Positions 34,670 to 42,671 are shown, numbered from the stretch's first letter. The stretch: DNA of 64,000 nucleotides from Mycobacterium europaeum (GCF_002102155.1 NZ_LQOU01000070.1:1-64000); one strand, 5' to 3'. The notes: generated by a model from the sequence alone, not told the origin. Numbers and translations are program-made.

Positions 34670-36142
34670 TCAGGCGCTGTTGAGCAAGAGCATGAGGCCG
34701 TAATCCATGTGGATCTGCTGGTGGCAGTGCAGCAGCGACAGGCCGGGCTGGTCGGCGACGAAGTCGACCTCCATGCTCTGGTAGCCGCCCAGCATCGCGA
34801 CGTCCTTGCGCACGCCGGCCGTTGGCGTGCCGGCGAATCCGGTGATCTCGAACGTGTGCCGATGCAGATGCATCGGGTGCATGTCGTCGCTGGCATTGCG
34901 GAAGCGCAGCCGGTAGCGCTTGTCCCGTTCCAGGTCGAGCACCGGTCGGTTGGTGTCCATGGAAAACGGTGTGCCGTTGAAGGTCCAGAGGTTGAAACCG
35001 TTGTCGGCGGCGTTGCGCTTCTCGATCAGCAGCTCGATCGTGCGCTCGGGTGGCGGAACGGGGGCGGGCCGCGCGAACAGCCGGTAATCCCACTTGAACG
35101 ACGGCGGCGGCGCCCACTGCGGATCCCCGCCGCGGCCGGCATACTCCACGACGACGCCCATGCCGTGGCCGCGGTCGTCGTCGGACACGTCCCCCAGCAC
35201 CCACACCCCCGGGTTGATCATCGCGACGAGGGCCGAAACGCGTTCGCCGGCACCGAGCCACAGCACCGGCACCGACGCCGGGGTGGGTACCGGGTTACCG
35301 TCCAGCGCCACCACGGTGAAGGCGTGACCCGGCAGGGCCAGGCTCCGCGTTTCGGTGGCGCTCGCGTTCAGCACGTGCAGCAGCACCCGCTGACCGGTCC
35401 GGACCCGGATGGGGTCGCTGTGGCCCAGCATCCGTCCGTTGACGGCGAACGCCCCGTAGCCGACCTCGAACCCGCGCGGGTCGCCACGGCCGAGCGACGC
35501 CGCCATCGATGACTCCCCCTTGTCTTTCAAGTCGGGTTGCTGTTCACCGGCCAGGAAGTCCGCGGCCATGTCGCCCCCGCGGGTGAGACTGGGCTCGAAT
35601 TCCTTGAGCGTCAGGAAGATCTCTTGGTCGTACGCACCGACGTGCTGCCTGGGCTCGATGTAGACGGGGCCGACCAGGCCGCTGTATTGGCCGCGGGACA
35701 GGTCGGCCCGCGGCACCACGTGCGTGTGGTAGAAGCGAAAACCCGCCGGCCCCGGCACGAAGGAAATCCGCCGCATGCCGTGCGCGGGGATGTAGGGCGT
35801 GCCCTCCTCCGCGGAACCGTCGACGTCGACGCCGACGTGCTGGCCGTGCCAATGCAGCTGCTCGGGCGAATCGGTGTCGTTGAAGACATCCACCGTCGTT
35901 CGCCGGCCCTCGTCGAACCGCAGCAGCGGGCCGGGGAACTGCCCGTTGTAGGTCAAGGTCGACACCACGTGGCCCGGGGCCAACTCCACGGTGGCGGTAC
36001 CGATCCGCAACGTGTGATCGGCTTTGCCGAGGGGCCGGGTGGGCCGTGCGCAGGCGGAGACGGTGCCGGCGCCCCCACTTGCGGCCAGCGCCGCCAGGCC
36101 ACCCCACTTGAAGAAGCCGCGCCGATCGAGCGACACGGTCAT
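34670..36142 (-). CDS. Tat-exported multicopper oxidase
   Basis: ATG 36142 overlaps the stop of the upstream ArsR-ArsC gene (ATGA) and gives 490 residues. The N-terminus has a twin-arginine signal, RRGFFKWGG, with a lipobox-like VSAC further on, so the enzyme is exported and possibly lipid-anchored. Copper sites read HWHGQHVG, FYHTHVV, HPMHLHRHTF and the C-terminal HCHQQIHMDYGLML that bridges T1 and T2/T3 copper. Such oxidases turn Cu(I) to Cu(II), or oxidise phenolics or Fe(II). M. tuberculosis MmcO is the nearest well-known type, but its C-terminal motif differs, so orthology is not claimed. Coupling to an ArsR-type repressor suggests metal induction. Confidence 0.88.
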   Translation of the reverse strand: MTVSLDRRGFFKWGGLAALAASGGAGTVSACARPTRPLGKADHTLRIGTATVELAPGHVVSTLTYNGQFPGPLLRFDEGRRTTVDVFNDTDSPEQLHWHGQHVGVDVDGSAEEGTPYIPAHGMRRISFVPGPAGFRFYHTHVVPRADLSRGQYSGLVGPVYIEPRQHVGAYDQEIFLTLKEFEPSLTRGGDMAADFLAGEQQPDLKDKGESSMAASLGRGDPRGFEVGYGAFAVNGRMLGHSDPIRVRTGQRVLLHVLNASATETRSLALPGHAFTVVALDGNPVPTPASVPVLWLGAGERVSALVAMINPGVWVLGDVSDDDRGHGMGVVVEYAGRGGDPQWAPPPSFKWDYRLFARPAPVPPPERTIELLIEKRNAADNGFNLWTFNGTPFSMDTNRPVLDLERDKRYRLRFRNASDDMHPMHLHRHTFEITGFAGTPTAGVRKDVAMLGGYQSMEVDFVADQPGLSLLHCHQQIHMDYGLMLLLNSA

Positions 36143-36882
36143 CGCCCCCGCGGACACGCGCCGAGGGCGGGCACCAGGAATTCGATGCGGTCTTCCAATT
36201 CGTCTGCCACCCGGCCGAATTCCGGGTATCTCGCGCCGTGGGCCGACGGGTCGGGCAGGCTCCAGTGCATCGTCACGTCCGGGCCATGCTCGTGCGCATA
36301 CTCGCGGACCTTGTCGCACAGGGTGATCACGCAATCGAAGTTGCGGCGGGCCACCGCGGTCAACGGTTGGGGCCGGCGCCCGGCGAGGTCGATGCCGTAC
36401 CTCTCGCGCATGACGCGTATCGCGTTGGGGTGCAGGTGCGGTTTGGGATGGCTGCCCGCGCTCGCCGCGCGGATGCGGCCCCGTCCCCGCGTCTTCAGCA
36501 GCGCCTCGGCCATGGGTGAGCGCGCGCTGTTGCCGGTGCACAAGAACAGCACCGACCGGGCGGGCGGCGTGGCGAGCGGCGCCGGCGCGAGCGCGGGATG
36601 CAGCGCCGCGGCCGCGTCCCGGAACGCTCCGGCGCATCCGGTCAGGTTCACGCGGTAGTAGGTGTCTCGACCGTCGAAACTGCTGCGCCGCGCGTGCACC
36701 AGCCCGGCCGAGCGCAGCAGCCGCAGGTGATACGAAACCAGGTTCTGCGGCTCGCCCACGGCGGCGGCCAACTCCCGCACCCGGTGGTCGCCGCCCACGA
36801 GTTCGCTCAGCAGCGCCCAGCGCACCGGATGCGACGCCATCCGCATCAGCTGCGGCACCGCGGGACGATCGGTAGCCGACAC
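36139..36882 (-). CDS. ArsR-family repressor fused to an arsenate-reductase/LMW-phosphatase domain
   Basis: It starts at GTG 36882 and has 247 residues. Residues 1-90 form an ArsR winged helix (recognition region PQNLVSYHLRLLRSAGLV). Residues 105-247 form an ArsC/low-MW tyrosine-phosphatase domain with the CX5R loop LFLCTGNSARSPMAEAL and the DPS acid loop WSLPDPS. The ArsR part lacks the usual CVC metal site. The ArsC part keeps one Cys after the loop (ITLCDKVRE) but not the second resolving Cys of thioredoxin-linked ArsC, which suggests mycothiol-dependent chemistry. A TATTGT -10 element 7 nt before GTG implies leaderless mRNA, with a palindrome directly upstream. Confidence 0.85.
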   Translation of the reverse strand: MSATDRPAVPQLMRMASHPVRWALLSELVGGDHRVRELAAAVGEPQNLVSYHLRLLRSAGLVHARRSSFDGRDTYYRVNLTGCAGAFRDAAAALHPALAPAPLATPPARSVLFLCTGNSARSPMAEALLKTRGRGRIRAASAGSHPKPHLHPNAIRVMRERYGIDLAGRRPQPLTAVARRNFDCVITLCDKVREYAHEHGPDVTMHWSLPDPSAHGARYPEFGRVADELEDRIEFLVPALGACPRGR

Positions 36883-36889
36883 CCCTCGG

Positions 36890-36911
36890 ACAATACCTCA
36901 AATCAATTTGA
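36890..36911. promoter_or_regulatory. -10 element and ArsR-type operator between divergent genes
   Basis: On the reverse strand TATTGT (36890-36895) lies 7 nt before the GTG start, as in leaderless mycobacterial promoters. Immediately upstream is TCAAAT-CA-ATTTGA (36898-36911), a perfect 6-bp inverted repeat close to known ArsR-family sites. Binding there would block both this promoter and that of the permease. Confidence 0.6.
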
Positions 36912-36946
36912 TAGGTTGGGCGCTGCCTGCGCGGTGAGGAGAGCCA

Positions 36947-38221
36947 TTGGGCGACAACGACACCGGCGGACTTCGCCGCAGCCTGGGCGTGTTCGACGCG
37001 GTGATGATCGGGCTGGGCTCCATGATCGGCGCCGGTATCTTCGCCGCTCTCGGCCCGGCGGCGCGCGCGGCGGGGCCCGGCCTGCTGCTGGGCCTGGCGC
37101 TGGCGGCGCTGGTGGCCTACTGCAACGCCACCTCCTCCGCCCGGCTGGCCGCTCGCTACCCCGCCTCCGGCGGCACCTACGTCTACGGCCGCGAGCGGTT
37201 GGGCGACTTCTGGGGATATCTGGCGGGTTGGGGTTTCGTCGTCGGCAAGACCGCCTCGTGCGCGGCGATGGCCCTGACCGTCGGCTCCTACGCGTGGCCG
37301 TCGCAGGCGCACGCGGTGGCGGTCGCCGCGGTGGTCGCGCTGACCGCGGTCAACTACGCCGGGGTGCAGAAGTCGGCCTGGCTGACCCGCGTGATCGTCG
37401 CGCTCGTGTTGGCCGTGCTCGCCGCGGTGGTGGTTGCCACCTTCGCGTCGGGAACGGTTAGCGCCGAACAACTTCGCCCGTCCGGGACGACGGTCGGCGG
37501 GGTGATTCAGGCGGCCGGGCTGCTGTTCTTCGCCTTCGCCGGCTACGCGCGCATCGCGACCCTGGGCGAGGAGGTGCGCGACCCGGCGCGCACCATTCCG
37601 CGGGCGATCCCGCTGGCGCTCGGCATCGCCCTGGCCGTCTACACCCTGGTGGCGGTGGCCGCGGTCGCGGTGTTGGGGCCACGGCGCCTCGGCCACGCGA
37701 CGGCGCCGCTGGTCGACACCGTGCGGGCGGCCGGGACGGGGTGGCTCGTCCCCGTCGTACAGGTGGGCGCGGCGGTCGCGGCGCTGGGATCGCTGCTGGC
37801 ACTGGTCCTCGGCGTCTCGCGCACCACCTTGGCCATGGCCCGCGACCACCACCTCCCCCACTGGCTGACCGCCGTGCACCCGAGCTTCCGGGTGCCGCAC
37901 CGCGCCGAGCTGCTGATCGGTGCCGTCGTGGCAGCGTTGGCCGCCACCGTCGACCTCAGGGATGCGATCGGTTTTTCCTCGTTCGCGGTGTTGATCTACT
38001 ACGCGGTCGCCAACGCCTCCGCTTTCACCCTCCGGCCGGACGAGGGCCGCCCGGTCCGCGCGATCCCGGTAGTCGGGTTGATCGGCTGCGCGATACTGGC
38101 ATTCGCGATGCCCCTGTCGTCGGTGCTGTCCGGCCTGGTGGTGCTCGCCATCGGCATCGCCGCCTACGCGATTCGGCGGGCCCCAAGGGATTCTGATCAC
38201 GAGGAGGCCACACATGATTAG
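36947..38221 (+). CDS. APC-superfamily amino-acid/polyamine permease
   Basis: It starts at TTG 36947 with GAGGAGAG upstream and encodes 424 residues with about 12 membrane spans. The first span has the APC motif IGLGSMIGAGIFAALG, and a later conserved segment is LLFFAFAGYARIATLGEEV. APC permeases carry amino acids or related amines by proton symport or exchange. It is divergent from the ArsR-ArsC fusion across a shared 64-bp operator region, and its stop overlaps the DoxX gene. The cargo in a metal-response setting is unknown; import of a thiol or thiol precursor would make sense but is speculation. Confidence 0.85.
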   Translation: MGDNDTGGLRRSLGVFDAVMIGLGSMIGAGIFAALGPAARAAGPGLLLGLALAALVAYCNATSSARLAARYPASGGTYVYGRERLGDFWGYLAGWGFVVGKTASCAAMALTVGSYAWPSQAHAVAVAAVVALTAVNYAGVQKSAWLTRVIVALVLAVLAAVVVATFASGTVSAEQLRPSGTTVGGVIQAAGLLFFAFAGYARIATLGEEVRDPARTIPRAIPLALGIALAVYTLVAVAAVAVLGPRRLGHATAPLVDTVRAAGTGWLVPVVQVGAAVAALGSLLALVLGVSRTTLAMARDHHLPHWLTAVHPSFRVPHRAELLIGAVVAALAATVDLRDAIGFSSFAVLIYYAVANASAFTLRPDEGRPVRAIPVVGLIGCAILAFAMPLSSVLSGLVVLAIGIAAYAIRRAPRDSDHEEATHD

Positions 38222-38708
38222 CCCCGGATCGCGACTCGCACCGGCGCTCTCGACACGCGCCCCGGCCGCGGTGGTGCTGATTCGCTTCTATGTGGGACTG
38301 GTGTTCCTGTGCGAGGGCGTTCTGAAGTTTCTTCGACCGGCCGCGCTGGGCACCGGCAGGTTCGAGAAGGCGGGCATCCCGGCACCTGCGTTCTTTTCCA
38401 CGCTGGACGGAGCCTTCGAAATCGGCTGCGGCACGCTGATCCTCCTCGGGCTGTTGACCCGGCTGGCCGCCTCGCCGATGATCGTCGACATGCTCGGGGC
38501 GTTGCTCATCACCAAGCTGCCCCTCTTGTGTTGCCAGGCCCCGCTCTTCGGCCGCGAACACGGGTGGTGGGACTTCATCCACGAATCCCGCGTCGACCTG
38601 GCCCAGCTATGCGGCAGCCTGTTCCTACTATTCGCCGGGGCCGGCACATTGTCGCTCGATGCCTGGCTCACCGGGTCGGCGCTGCGGTCACCACCGACGA
38701 CCACGTGA
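38214..38708 (+). CDS. DoxX-like membrane protein
   Basis: ATG 38214 follows GAGGAGG and overlaps the permease end by 8 nt. The 164-residue protein has four membrane spans typical of DoxX: VVLIRFYVGLVFLCEGVLKF, FEKAGIPAPAFFSTLDGAFE, GTLILLGLLTRLAASP and a C-terminal span LFLLFAGAGTLSLD. A pair of cysteines (LLCCQAP) lies in a loop. DoxX proteins sit in redox or thiol-stress membrane complexes in mycobacteria, for example with SodA and SseA. Here it is translationally coupled to the APC permease. Its exact role is unknown. Confidence 0.8.
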   Translation: MISPGSRLAPALSTRAPAAVVLIRFYVGLVFLCEGVLKFLRPAALGTGRFEKAGIPAPAFFSTLDGAFEIGCGTLILLGLLTRLAASPMIVDMLGALLITKLPLLCCQAPLFGREHGWWDFIHESRVDLAQLCGSLFLLFAGAGTLSLDAWLTGSALRSPPTTT

Positions 38709-38718
38709 GGGTGGCACA

Positions 38719-38758
38719 TTGATTCGATATGTGTTTATATAGAAGAATGTCGAATCAA
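38719..38758. promoter_or_regulatory. Inverted repeat over the arsR promoter and start codon
   Basis: TTGATTCGA (38719-38727) is repeated as TCGAATCAA (38750-38758), an exact 9-bp inverted repeat. Between them lies an AT-rich segment with TTATAT (38735-38740), a possible -10 that would give a leaderless or nearly leaderless mRNA from ATG 38747. This is the likely ArsR operator. Confidence 0.55.
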
Positions 38759-39073
38759 CTGCAGACCTGCTGCCCGACGCTGGGAACGGCCGCGATGGCC
38801 GATTCGCAGGCGTCCGAATTGGCGGCCATGTTCAAAGCGCTGGGCGATCCGGTGCGCCTGAGGTTGTTGAGCCTGATCGCCAGCCACCCTGGCGGGGAGG
38901 CGTGCGTCTGCGAGATCTCGGCGACCTTCGATCTGTCGCAGCCGACGATCTCCCATCACCTCAAGCTGCTGCGTTCGGCCGGGCTGCTGGACTGCGAGCG
39001 GCGCGGCACCTGGGTGTACTACTGGGTGATTCCCGCTGCGCTGCAGCGTCTTTCGTCGGTGCTGAAGCCATGA
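38747..39073 (+). CDS. arsR: ArsR arsenite-responsive repressor
   Basis: Start ATG 38747 (MSNQLQTCC) gives 108 residues. The winged-helix core is ALGDPVRLRLLSLIAS, followed by the As(III)-binding pair ACVCEI at the start of the alpha-3 helix and the recognition helix LSQPTISHHLKLLRSAG. M. tuberculosis Rv2642 has the same ACVCDI element. An N-terminal QTCC may give extra thiolate ligands. It represses its own operon (acr3, arsC, cadI) until arsenite binds. Its stop overlaps the acr3 start by ATGA. A 9-bp inverted repeat flanks the promoter and start codon. Confidence 0.9.
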   Translation: MSNQLQTCCPTLGTAAMADSQASELAAMFKALGDPVRLRLLSLIASHPGGEACVCEISATFDLSQPTISHHLKLLRSAGLLDCERRGTWVYYWVIPAALQRLSSVLKP

Positions 39074-40170
39074 CCGACATTCGTGCCACGGCGCCCACCG
39101 CGGCGGCGAGCCGGCTCCCCACCATGGACCGGTTCCTGCCGGTATGGATCGGCGCGGCGATGGCCGCCGGCCTGTTGTTGGGCCGCATCGTGCCGGGACT
39201 CGGGTCGGCCCTGAGTGCCGTTAGCGTGCAAGGCGTTTCGCTCCCGATCGCACTGGGCCTGTTGGTCATGATGTATCCGGTGCTGGCCAAGGTCCGCTAC
39301 GACCGGCTCGACGAGGTCACGACCGACCGGAAGCTGATGGTGTCCTCCCTGGTGCTCAACTGGGTGGTGGGACCCGCGGTGATGTTCGTGTTGGCCTGGG
39401 CCCTGCTGCCCGACCTGCCCGAGTACCGCACCGGGCTGATCATCGTCGGATTGGCGCGCTGCATCGCCATGGTCATCATCTGGAACGACCTGGCCTGCGG
39501 GGACCGGGAGGCCGCCGCCGTGCTGGTCGCGCTGAATTCACTGTTCCAGGTGGTCATGTTCGCCGCGCTGGGCTGGTTCTACCTGTCAGTGCTGCCCGGC
39601 TGGCTGGGCCTGTCGCAGACGGGCATCCACGTCTCCCCATGGCAGATCGCCAAGGCCGTGCTCATCTTCCTCGGCATTCCGCTGCTGGCCGGATATTCCT
39701 CGCGCCGACTGGGCGAACGCTTCCGGGGCCGCGACTGGTACGAGACGCGGTTCCTCCCCCGCATCGGTCCCTGGGCCCTGTACGGGCTGCTGTTCACCAT
39801 CGTGATCCTGTTCGCCCTGCAAGGCCACGAGATCACTTCCCGGCCACTGGATGTGGCCCGGATCGCGATCCCGCTGCTGGCCTACTTCGCGATCATGTGG
39901 GCGGGCGGGTATGCCCTCGGACTCGTGTTGCGCCTCGGCTACGCCCGCACCGCCACCCTGGCGTTCACCGCCGCCGGCAACAACTTCGAACTGGCCATCG
40001 CGGTGGCCATCGCCACGTACGGCGTCACGTCCGGGCAGGCCCTCGCCGGGGTGGTCGGCCCCCTGATCGAGGTACCCGTGCTGATCGGGTTGGTCTACGT
40101 GTCGCTTGCACTGCGCGCCCGGCTGTTCCGCGACGACCCGGCCCCAGGAGCCCCCACCGATGGCCGGTAA
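39070..40170 (+). CDS. acr3: Acr3-type arsenite efflux permease
   Basis: The 366-residue protein has about ten spans and the Acr3 motifs LGLLVMMYPVLAKVRYD, GLARCIAMVIIWNDLACGD and FTAAGNNFELAIAVAIA. The cysteine in LARCIAMV is the conserved residue needed for arsenite transport in Acr3 proteins. It pumps arsenite out using the proton gradient. In M. tuberculosis the equivalent is fused to ArsC (Rv2643); here arsC is separate, overlapping the last 11 nt. Translation is coupled to arsR upstream. Confidence 0.92.
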   Translation: MTDIRATAPTAAASRLPTMDRFLPVWIGAAMAAGLLLGRIVPGLGSALSAVSVQGVSLPIALGLLVMMYPVLAKVRYDRLDEVTTDRKLMVSSLVLNWVVGPAVMFVLAWALLPDLPEYRTGLIIVGLARCIAMVIIWNDLACGDREAAAVLVALNSLFQVVMFAALGWFYLSVLPGWLGLSQTGIHVSPWQIAKAVLIFLGIPLLAGYSSRRLGERFRGRDWYETRFLPRIGPWALYGLLFTIVILFALQGHEITSRPLDVARIAIPLLAYFAIMWAGGYALGLVLRLGYARTATLAFTAAGNNFELAIAVAIATYGVTSGQALAGVVGPLIEVPVLIGLVYVSLALRARLFRDDPAPGAPTDGR

Positions 40171-40573
40171 GCCCAGCGTCCTGTTCGTCTGCGTGCACAA
40201 CGCCGGCCGCTCACAGATGGCCGCCGCCCTGCTGGGCCAGATGGCCGACGGACGCATCGAAGTCCGTTCCGCGGGAACGCAGCCCGCCGACGAGGTCAAC
40301 CCCGTCGCGATCGCGGCCATGGCCGAACGGGGCATCGACATCACCGCCGCCAACCCGAAAATCCTCACCGGCGAAGACGTGCAGACCAGCGACGTGGTGA
40401 TCACCATGGGCTGCGGCGACACCTGCCCCTACTTTCCGGGGGTGTCCTACCGCGACTGGAAAGTGCCCGACCCGGCGGGCCAACCGCTGGCCACCGTGCG
40501 TGCCATCCGCGACGACCTCGCCGAGCGCGTCGCGGCGTTGATCGCCGAACTGCTGCCCACGGCAACCGCCTAA
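40160..40573 (+). CDS. arsC: Arsenate reductase ArsC (thiol-linked, LMW-phosphatase fold)
   Basis: ATG 40160 overlaps acr3 by 11 nt, giving 137 residues. The P-loop is FVCVHNAGRSQMAAALL (CX5R form). The redox helix MGCGDTCPYFPG carries both further cysteines, so the full three-cysteine relay is present, unlike the ArsR-fused domain at 36139. It reduces arsenate to arsenite for export by Acr3. The electron donor is either thioredoxin or mycothiol/mycoredoxin; the three-Cys pattern favours thioredoxin. Confidence 0.92.
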   Translation: MAGKPSVLFVCVHNAGRSQMAAALLGQMADGRIEVRSAGTQPADEVNPVAIAAMAERGIDITAANPKILTGEDVQTSDVVITMGCGDTCPYFPGVSYRDWKVPDPAGQPLATVRAIRDDLAERVAALIAELLPTATA

Positions 40574-40596
40574 CCCGCACCCGAGGAAAGGACATC

Positions 40597-41004
40597 ATGT
40601 CTCGCGTGCAACTCGCCCTCAACGTCAACGACCTACAGGAGGCGATCGCGTTCTACTCCAAGCTGTTCGACACCGAACCGGCCAAAATCAAGCCCGGCTA
40701 CGCCAATTTCGCGATCGCCGAGCCGCCACTCAAGCTCGTGCTGCTCGAGAACCCCGGTCACGGCGGCAGCCTCAACCACCTCGGGGTGGAAGTCGCCTCC
40801 AGTGAGACGGTGCACGCCGAAATCGCCCGCCTGGGCGACCGGGGACTGGTCACCGACGAGGAGCTCGACACCACGTGTTGCTTCGCCACCCAGGACAAGG
40901 TGTGGGTCACCGGCCCCGGCGGGGAACGCTGGGAGGTCTACACCGTGATCGCCGACTCCGACACCTTTTCGGACACCGCCGACGAGCCCTGCTGCCAGAG
41001 CTAG
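40597..41004 (+). CDS. cadI: CadI/ArsI-type glyoxalase-fold protein (C-As lyase candidate)
   Basis: ATG 40597 with GAGGAAAGG upstream gives 135 residues. The glyoxalase/VOC fold begins RVQLALNVNDLQEAIAFYS, with metal ligands likely in NHLGVEV and RWEVYTV. The paired cysteines in DTTCCFATQDKVWV match those that bind trivalent organoarsenicals in ArsI, the C-As bond lyase. A CC near the C-terminus (EPCCQS) may add metal binding. M. tuberculosis CadI (Rv2641) beside arsR is the same type and is induced by cadmium. The position after arsC fits removal of methylarsenite. Confidence 0.88.
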   Translation: MSRVQLALNVNDLQEAIAFYSKLFDTEPAKIKPGYANFAIAEPPLKLVLLENPGHGGSLNHLGVEVASSETVHAEIARLGDRGLVTDEELDTTCCFATQDKVWVTGPGGERWEVYTVIADSDTFSDTADEPCCQS

Positions 41005-41050
41005 GGGCGCCGCCCGGTTCGCCGGCGCCTCGAACGGGAAGACTGAGCGG

Positions 41051-41548
41051 ATGACCGACCCGGGAGAAGACGCGTTCGAAAAGCTGGTGGGGCTGCTCAA
41101 TTACCCGATGTACGTGGTGACCACGTCGGCCGGCGACGTCTCGGCGGGCTGTCTGGTCGGGTTCGCCTGCCAGACCAGCATTCACCCGCCCCGACTCCTG
41201 GTCGGCCTGTCCAAGAAGAACCACACCTTCCGCGTCGCCGCCAAGGCGACTCACTTGGCGGTGCACCTGTTCGACCACGACCACCTCGACGTCGTGGAGC
41301 TGTTCGGCAGCCAAACCGGCGACACCGTCGCCAAGTTCGACCGCTGCTCGTGGCACGCCGGCCCGGCCGGGGTGCCCATTCTCGACGACGCCGCCGCATG
41401 GTTCCTCGGCGAAATTCTCGACAGGTTCTCGCTGGGCGACCACGTCGGGCACCTGCTCGCGCCGGTGGACGGCAAGCCGCCGGAGGAACTCGAACGCTGG
41501 GTGTCCTTCCGCGACGTCCGCCATCTGGAACCCGGCCACGAGGCCTAG
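41051..41548 (+). CDS. Flavin-reductase-domain protein
   Basis: This 165-residue protein has the split-barrel flavin reductase fold: YPMYVVTTSAGDVSAGCLVGF, the FMN-contact segment PPRLLVGLSKKNHTF and HLAVHLFDHDHLDVVELFG. It resembles HsaB/PheA2-type reductases, which pass FMNH2 or FADH2 to two-component oxygenases. The HsaA-like oxygenase at 23.8 kb lacks an adjacent reductase, so this is a possible but distant partner. It is followed 2 nt later by a RibD-like gene, which suggests a flavin-related pair. It could also act in metal or quinone reduction within the metal island. Confidence 0.85.
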   Translation: MTDPGEDAFEKLVGLLNYPMYVVTTSAGDVSAGCLVGFACQTSIHPPRLLVGLSKKNHTFRVAAKATHLAVHLFDHDHLDVVELFGSQTGDTVAKFDRCSWHAGPAGVPILDDAAAWFLGEILDRFSLGDHVGHLLAPVDGKPPEELERWVSFRDVRHLEPGHEA

Positions 41549-41550
41549 GC

Positions 41551-42240
41551 GTGACTCCCCGGGTGGGCACCGTCGCCGGTGTCAACGAACTCGCGCCGTT
41601 CTACGCCGATGCCCCGGACGGGGTGCGGGTCAACATGATCTTCAGCGCCGACGGCGCCGCCGCGTTCGGCGGCCGGGCGGGTCCGCTGTCGTGTCCGGCC
41701 GACCAGCAACTGCTGAGAATCCTGCGCGGCTTCGCCGACGTCGTGCTGGTGGGCGCGGGGACGGCGCGGGCGGAGAACTACGGGCCGGTGCGGCTCGCGG
41801 ACCCGGGGCGGACCCCGCCGCCGATCGCGGTGATCAGCCGCAGCGGCCAGCTGCCGCCGAGGCTGCTCGGCGACCCCGGCCAGCCACCGATCCTGGTGAC
41901 GTGCGCGCACGCCCCGGCGGTGCGAGACGACCCCGGCGACGCCGGCCGGCGGCAGGTGCTGGTGGCCGGCGAGGACGCCGTGGACGTGGCGCGCGCCGTC
42001 GCGCTGCTGCGCGCGGGGGGCTTGCGCCGCATCCTGTGCGAGGGCGGCCCGACCGTGCTCGACGAGCTGGTGGAGGCCGGCGCGGTCGACGAGATCTGCG
42101 TGACGCTGGCCCCCAAACTTGCCGCGAGCCAGCCGGTTGGGCAGCGATTGACCCCGTCGGCACTGACCGCGCCCGTGCCGATGCGCCTCGAACACGCACT
42201 GGTTTGTGACGACTACCTGTTCGTGAAATACCGCCGGTGA
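41551..42240 (+). CDS. RibD C-terminal-domain reductase (Rv2671-like)
   Basis: GTG 41551 starts 2 nt after the preceding stop and gives 229 residues. The fold is dihydrofolate-reductase-like: NMIFSADGAAAFGG, then DVVLVGAGTARAENYGPVR for the NADPH site and RRILCEGGPTVLDELV near the end. These are signatures of the pyrimidine reductase domain of RibD. M. tuberculosis Rv2671 is a stand-alone version that can act as a dihydrofolate reductase. It has no deaminase domain, so it does not replace full RibD. It probably reduces a pteridine or flavin-precursor substrate. Confidence 0.85.
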   Translation: MTPRVGTVAGVNELAPFYADAPDGVRVNMIFSADGAAAFGGRAGPLSCPADQQLLRILRGFADVVLVGAGTARAENYGPVRLADPGRTPPPIAVISRSGQLPPRLLGDPGQPPILVTCAHAPAVRDDPGDAGRRQVLVAGEDAVDVARAVALLRAGGLRRILCEGGPTVLDELVEAGAVDEICVTLAPKLAASQPVGQRLTPSALTAPVPMRLEHALVCDDYLFVKYRR

Positions 42241-42272
42241 GCGGGCCGGGTACCGCGGTCGCCGCCAGGCGA

Positions 42273-42293
42273 TAACATTCCCCAATGGGAATG
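42273..42293. promoter_or_regulatory. Operator and -10 over the start codon of the CmtR-like gene
   Basis: CATTCCC-CAAT-GGGAATG (42276-42293) is a perfect inverted repeat with 7-bp arms, and ATG 42285 lies inside it. TAACAT (42273-42278) is a TANNNT -10 placed 6 nt before that ATG, as for leaderless transcripts. Repressor binding would cover both -10 and start. Confidence 0.6.
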
Positions 42294-42671
42294 AATGCGG
42301 CCGCTGCCGCGAAGGAAGTGCAGCGGATAGAACTCACCCCCGCCGCCGCATTGTTCCGGTCGCTGGGCGACCCCACCCGGCTCGCCATCGTGCGGCACCT
42401 GGCCGCCGGGCCGGCGCGGGTCACCGACATGGTCGGTGCGGTCGGGCTGACCCAGTCGACCGTCTCCAAACACCTGGGCTGCCTCAAGGATTGCGGCTTG
42501 GTGGATTCCGAACCGATCGGGCGCGCCTCGTTGTTCCGGCTGACTCAGCCCGCGCTGATCGACCTGCTGAGCGCCGCAGAGACGGTGCTGGCTGCGACGG
42601 GGCAGGCCGTCGCGCTCTGTCCCGTCTACGGGACGGAAGACGACGACCCCCGATGCGAGGTGACGCCATGA
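42285..42671 (+). CDS. CmtR-like ArsR/SmtB metal repressor (Cd/Pb sensor candidate)
   Basis: The 128-residue protein has an ArsR winged helix: FRSLGDPTRLAIVRHLA and recognition helix LTQSTVSKHLGCLKDCGLV. The CLKDCG pair sits where CmtR of M. tuberculosis has Cys57 and Cys61, which bind Cd(II) or Pb(II), and ALCPVYG near the C-terminus could supply the third thiolate. No ACVC element is present, so it is not an arsenite sensor of the arsR type. It overlaps the transporter gene downstream (ATGA) and probably represses both. Start at ATG 42285; ATG 42291 is an alternative. Confidence 0.85.
   Translation: MGMNAAAAAKEVQRIELTPAAALFRSLGDPTRLAIVRHLAAGPARVTDMVGAVGLTQSTVSKHLGCLKDCGLVDSEPIGRASLFRLTQPALIDLLSAAETVLAATGQAVALCPVYGTEDDDPRCEVTP

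Noticed and set aside
36143..38215. Apparent N-terminal extension of the multicopper oxidase to 38215
   Set aside because: The frame is open but passes under the ArsR-ArsC fusion and the permease. The Tat signal starts at 36142 and overlaps the upstream stop by ATGA.
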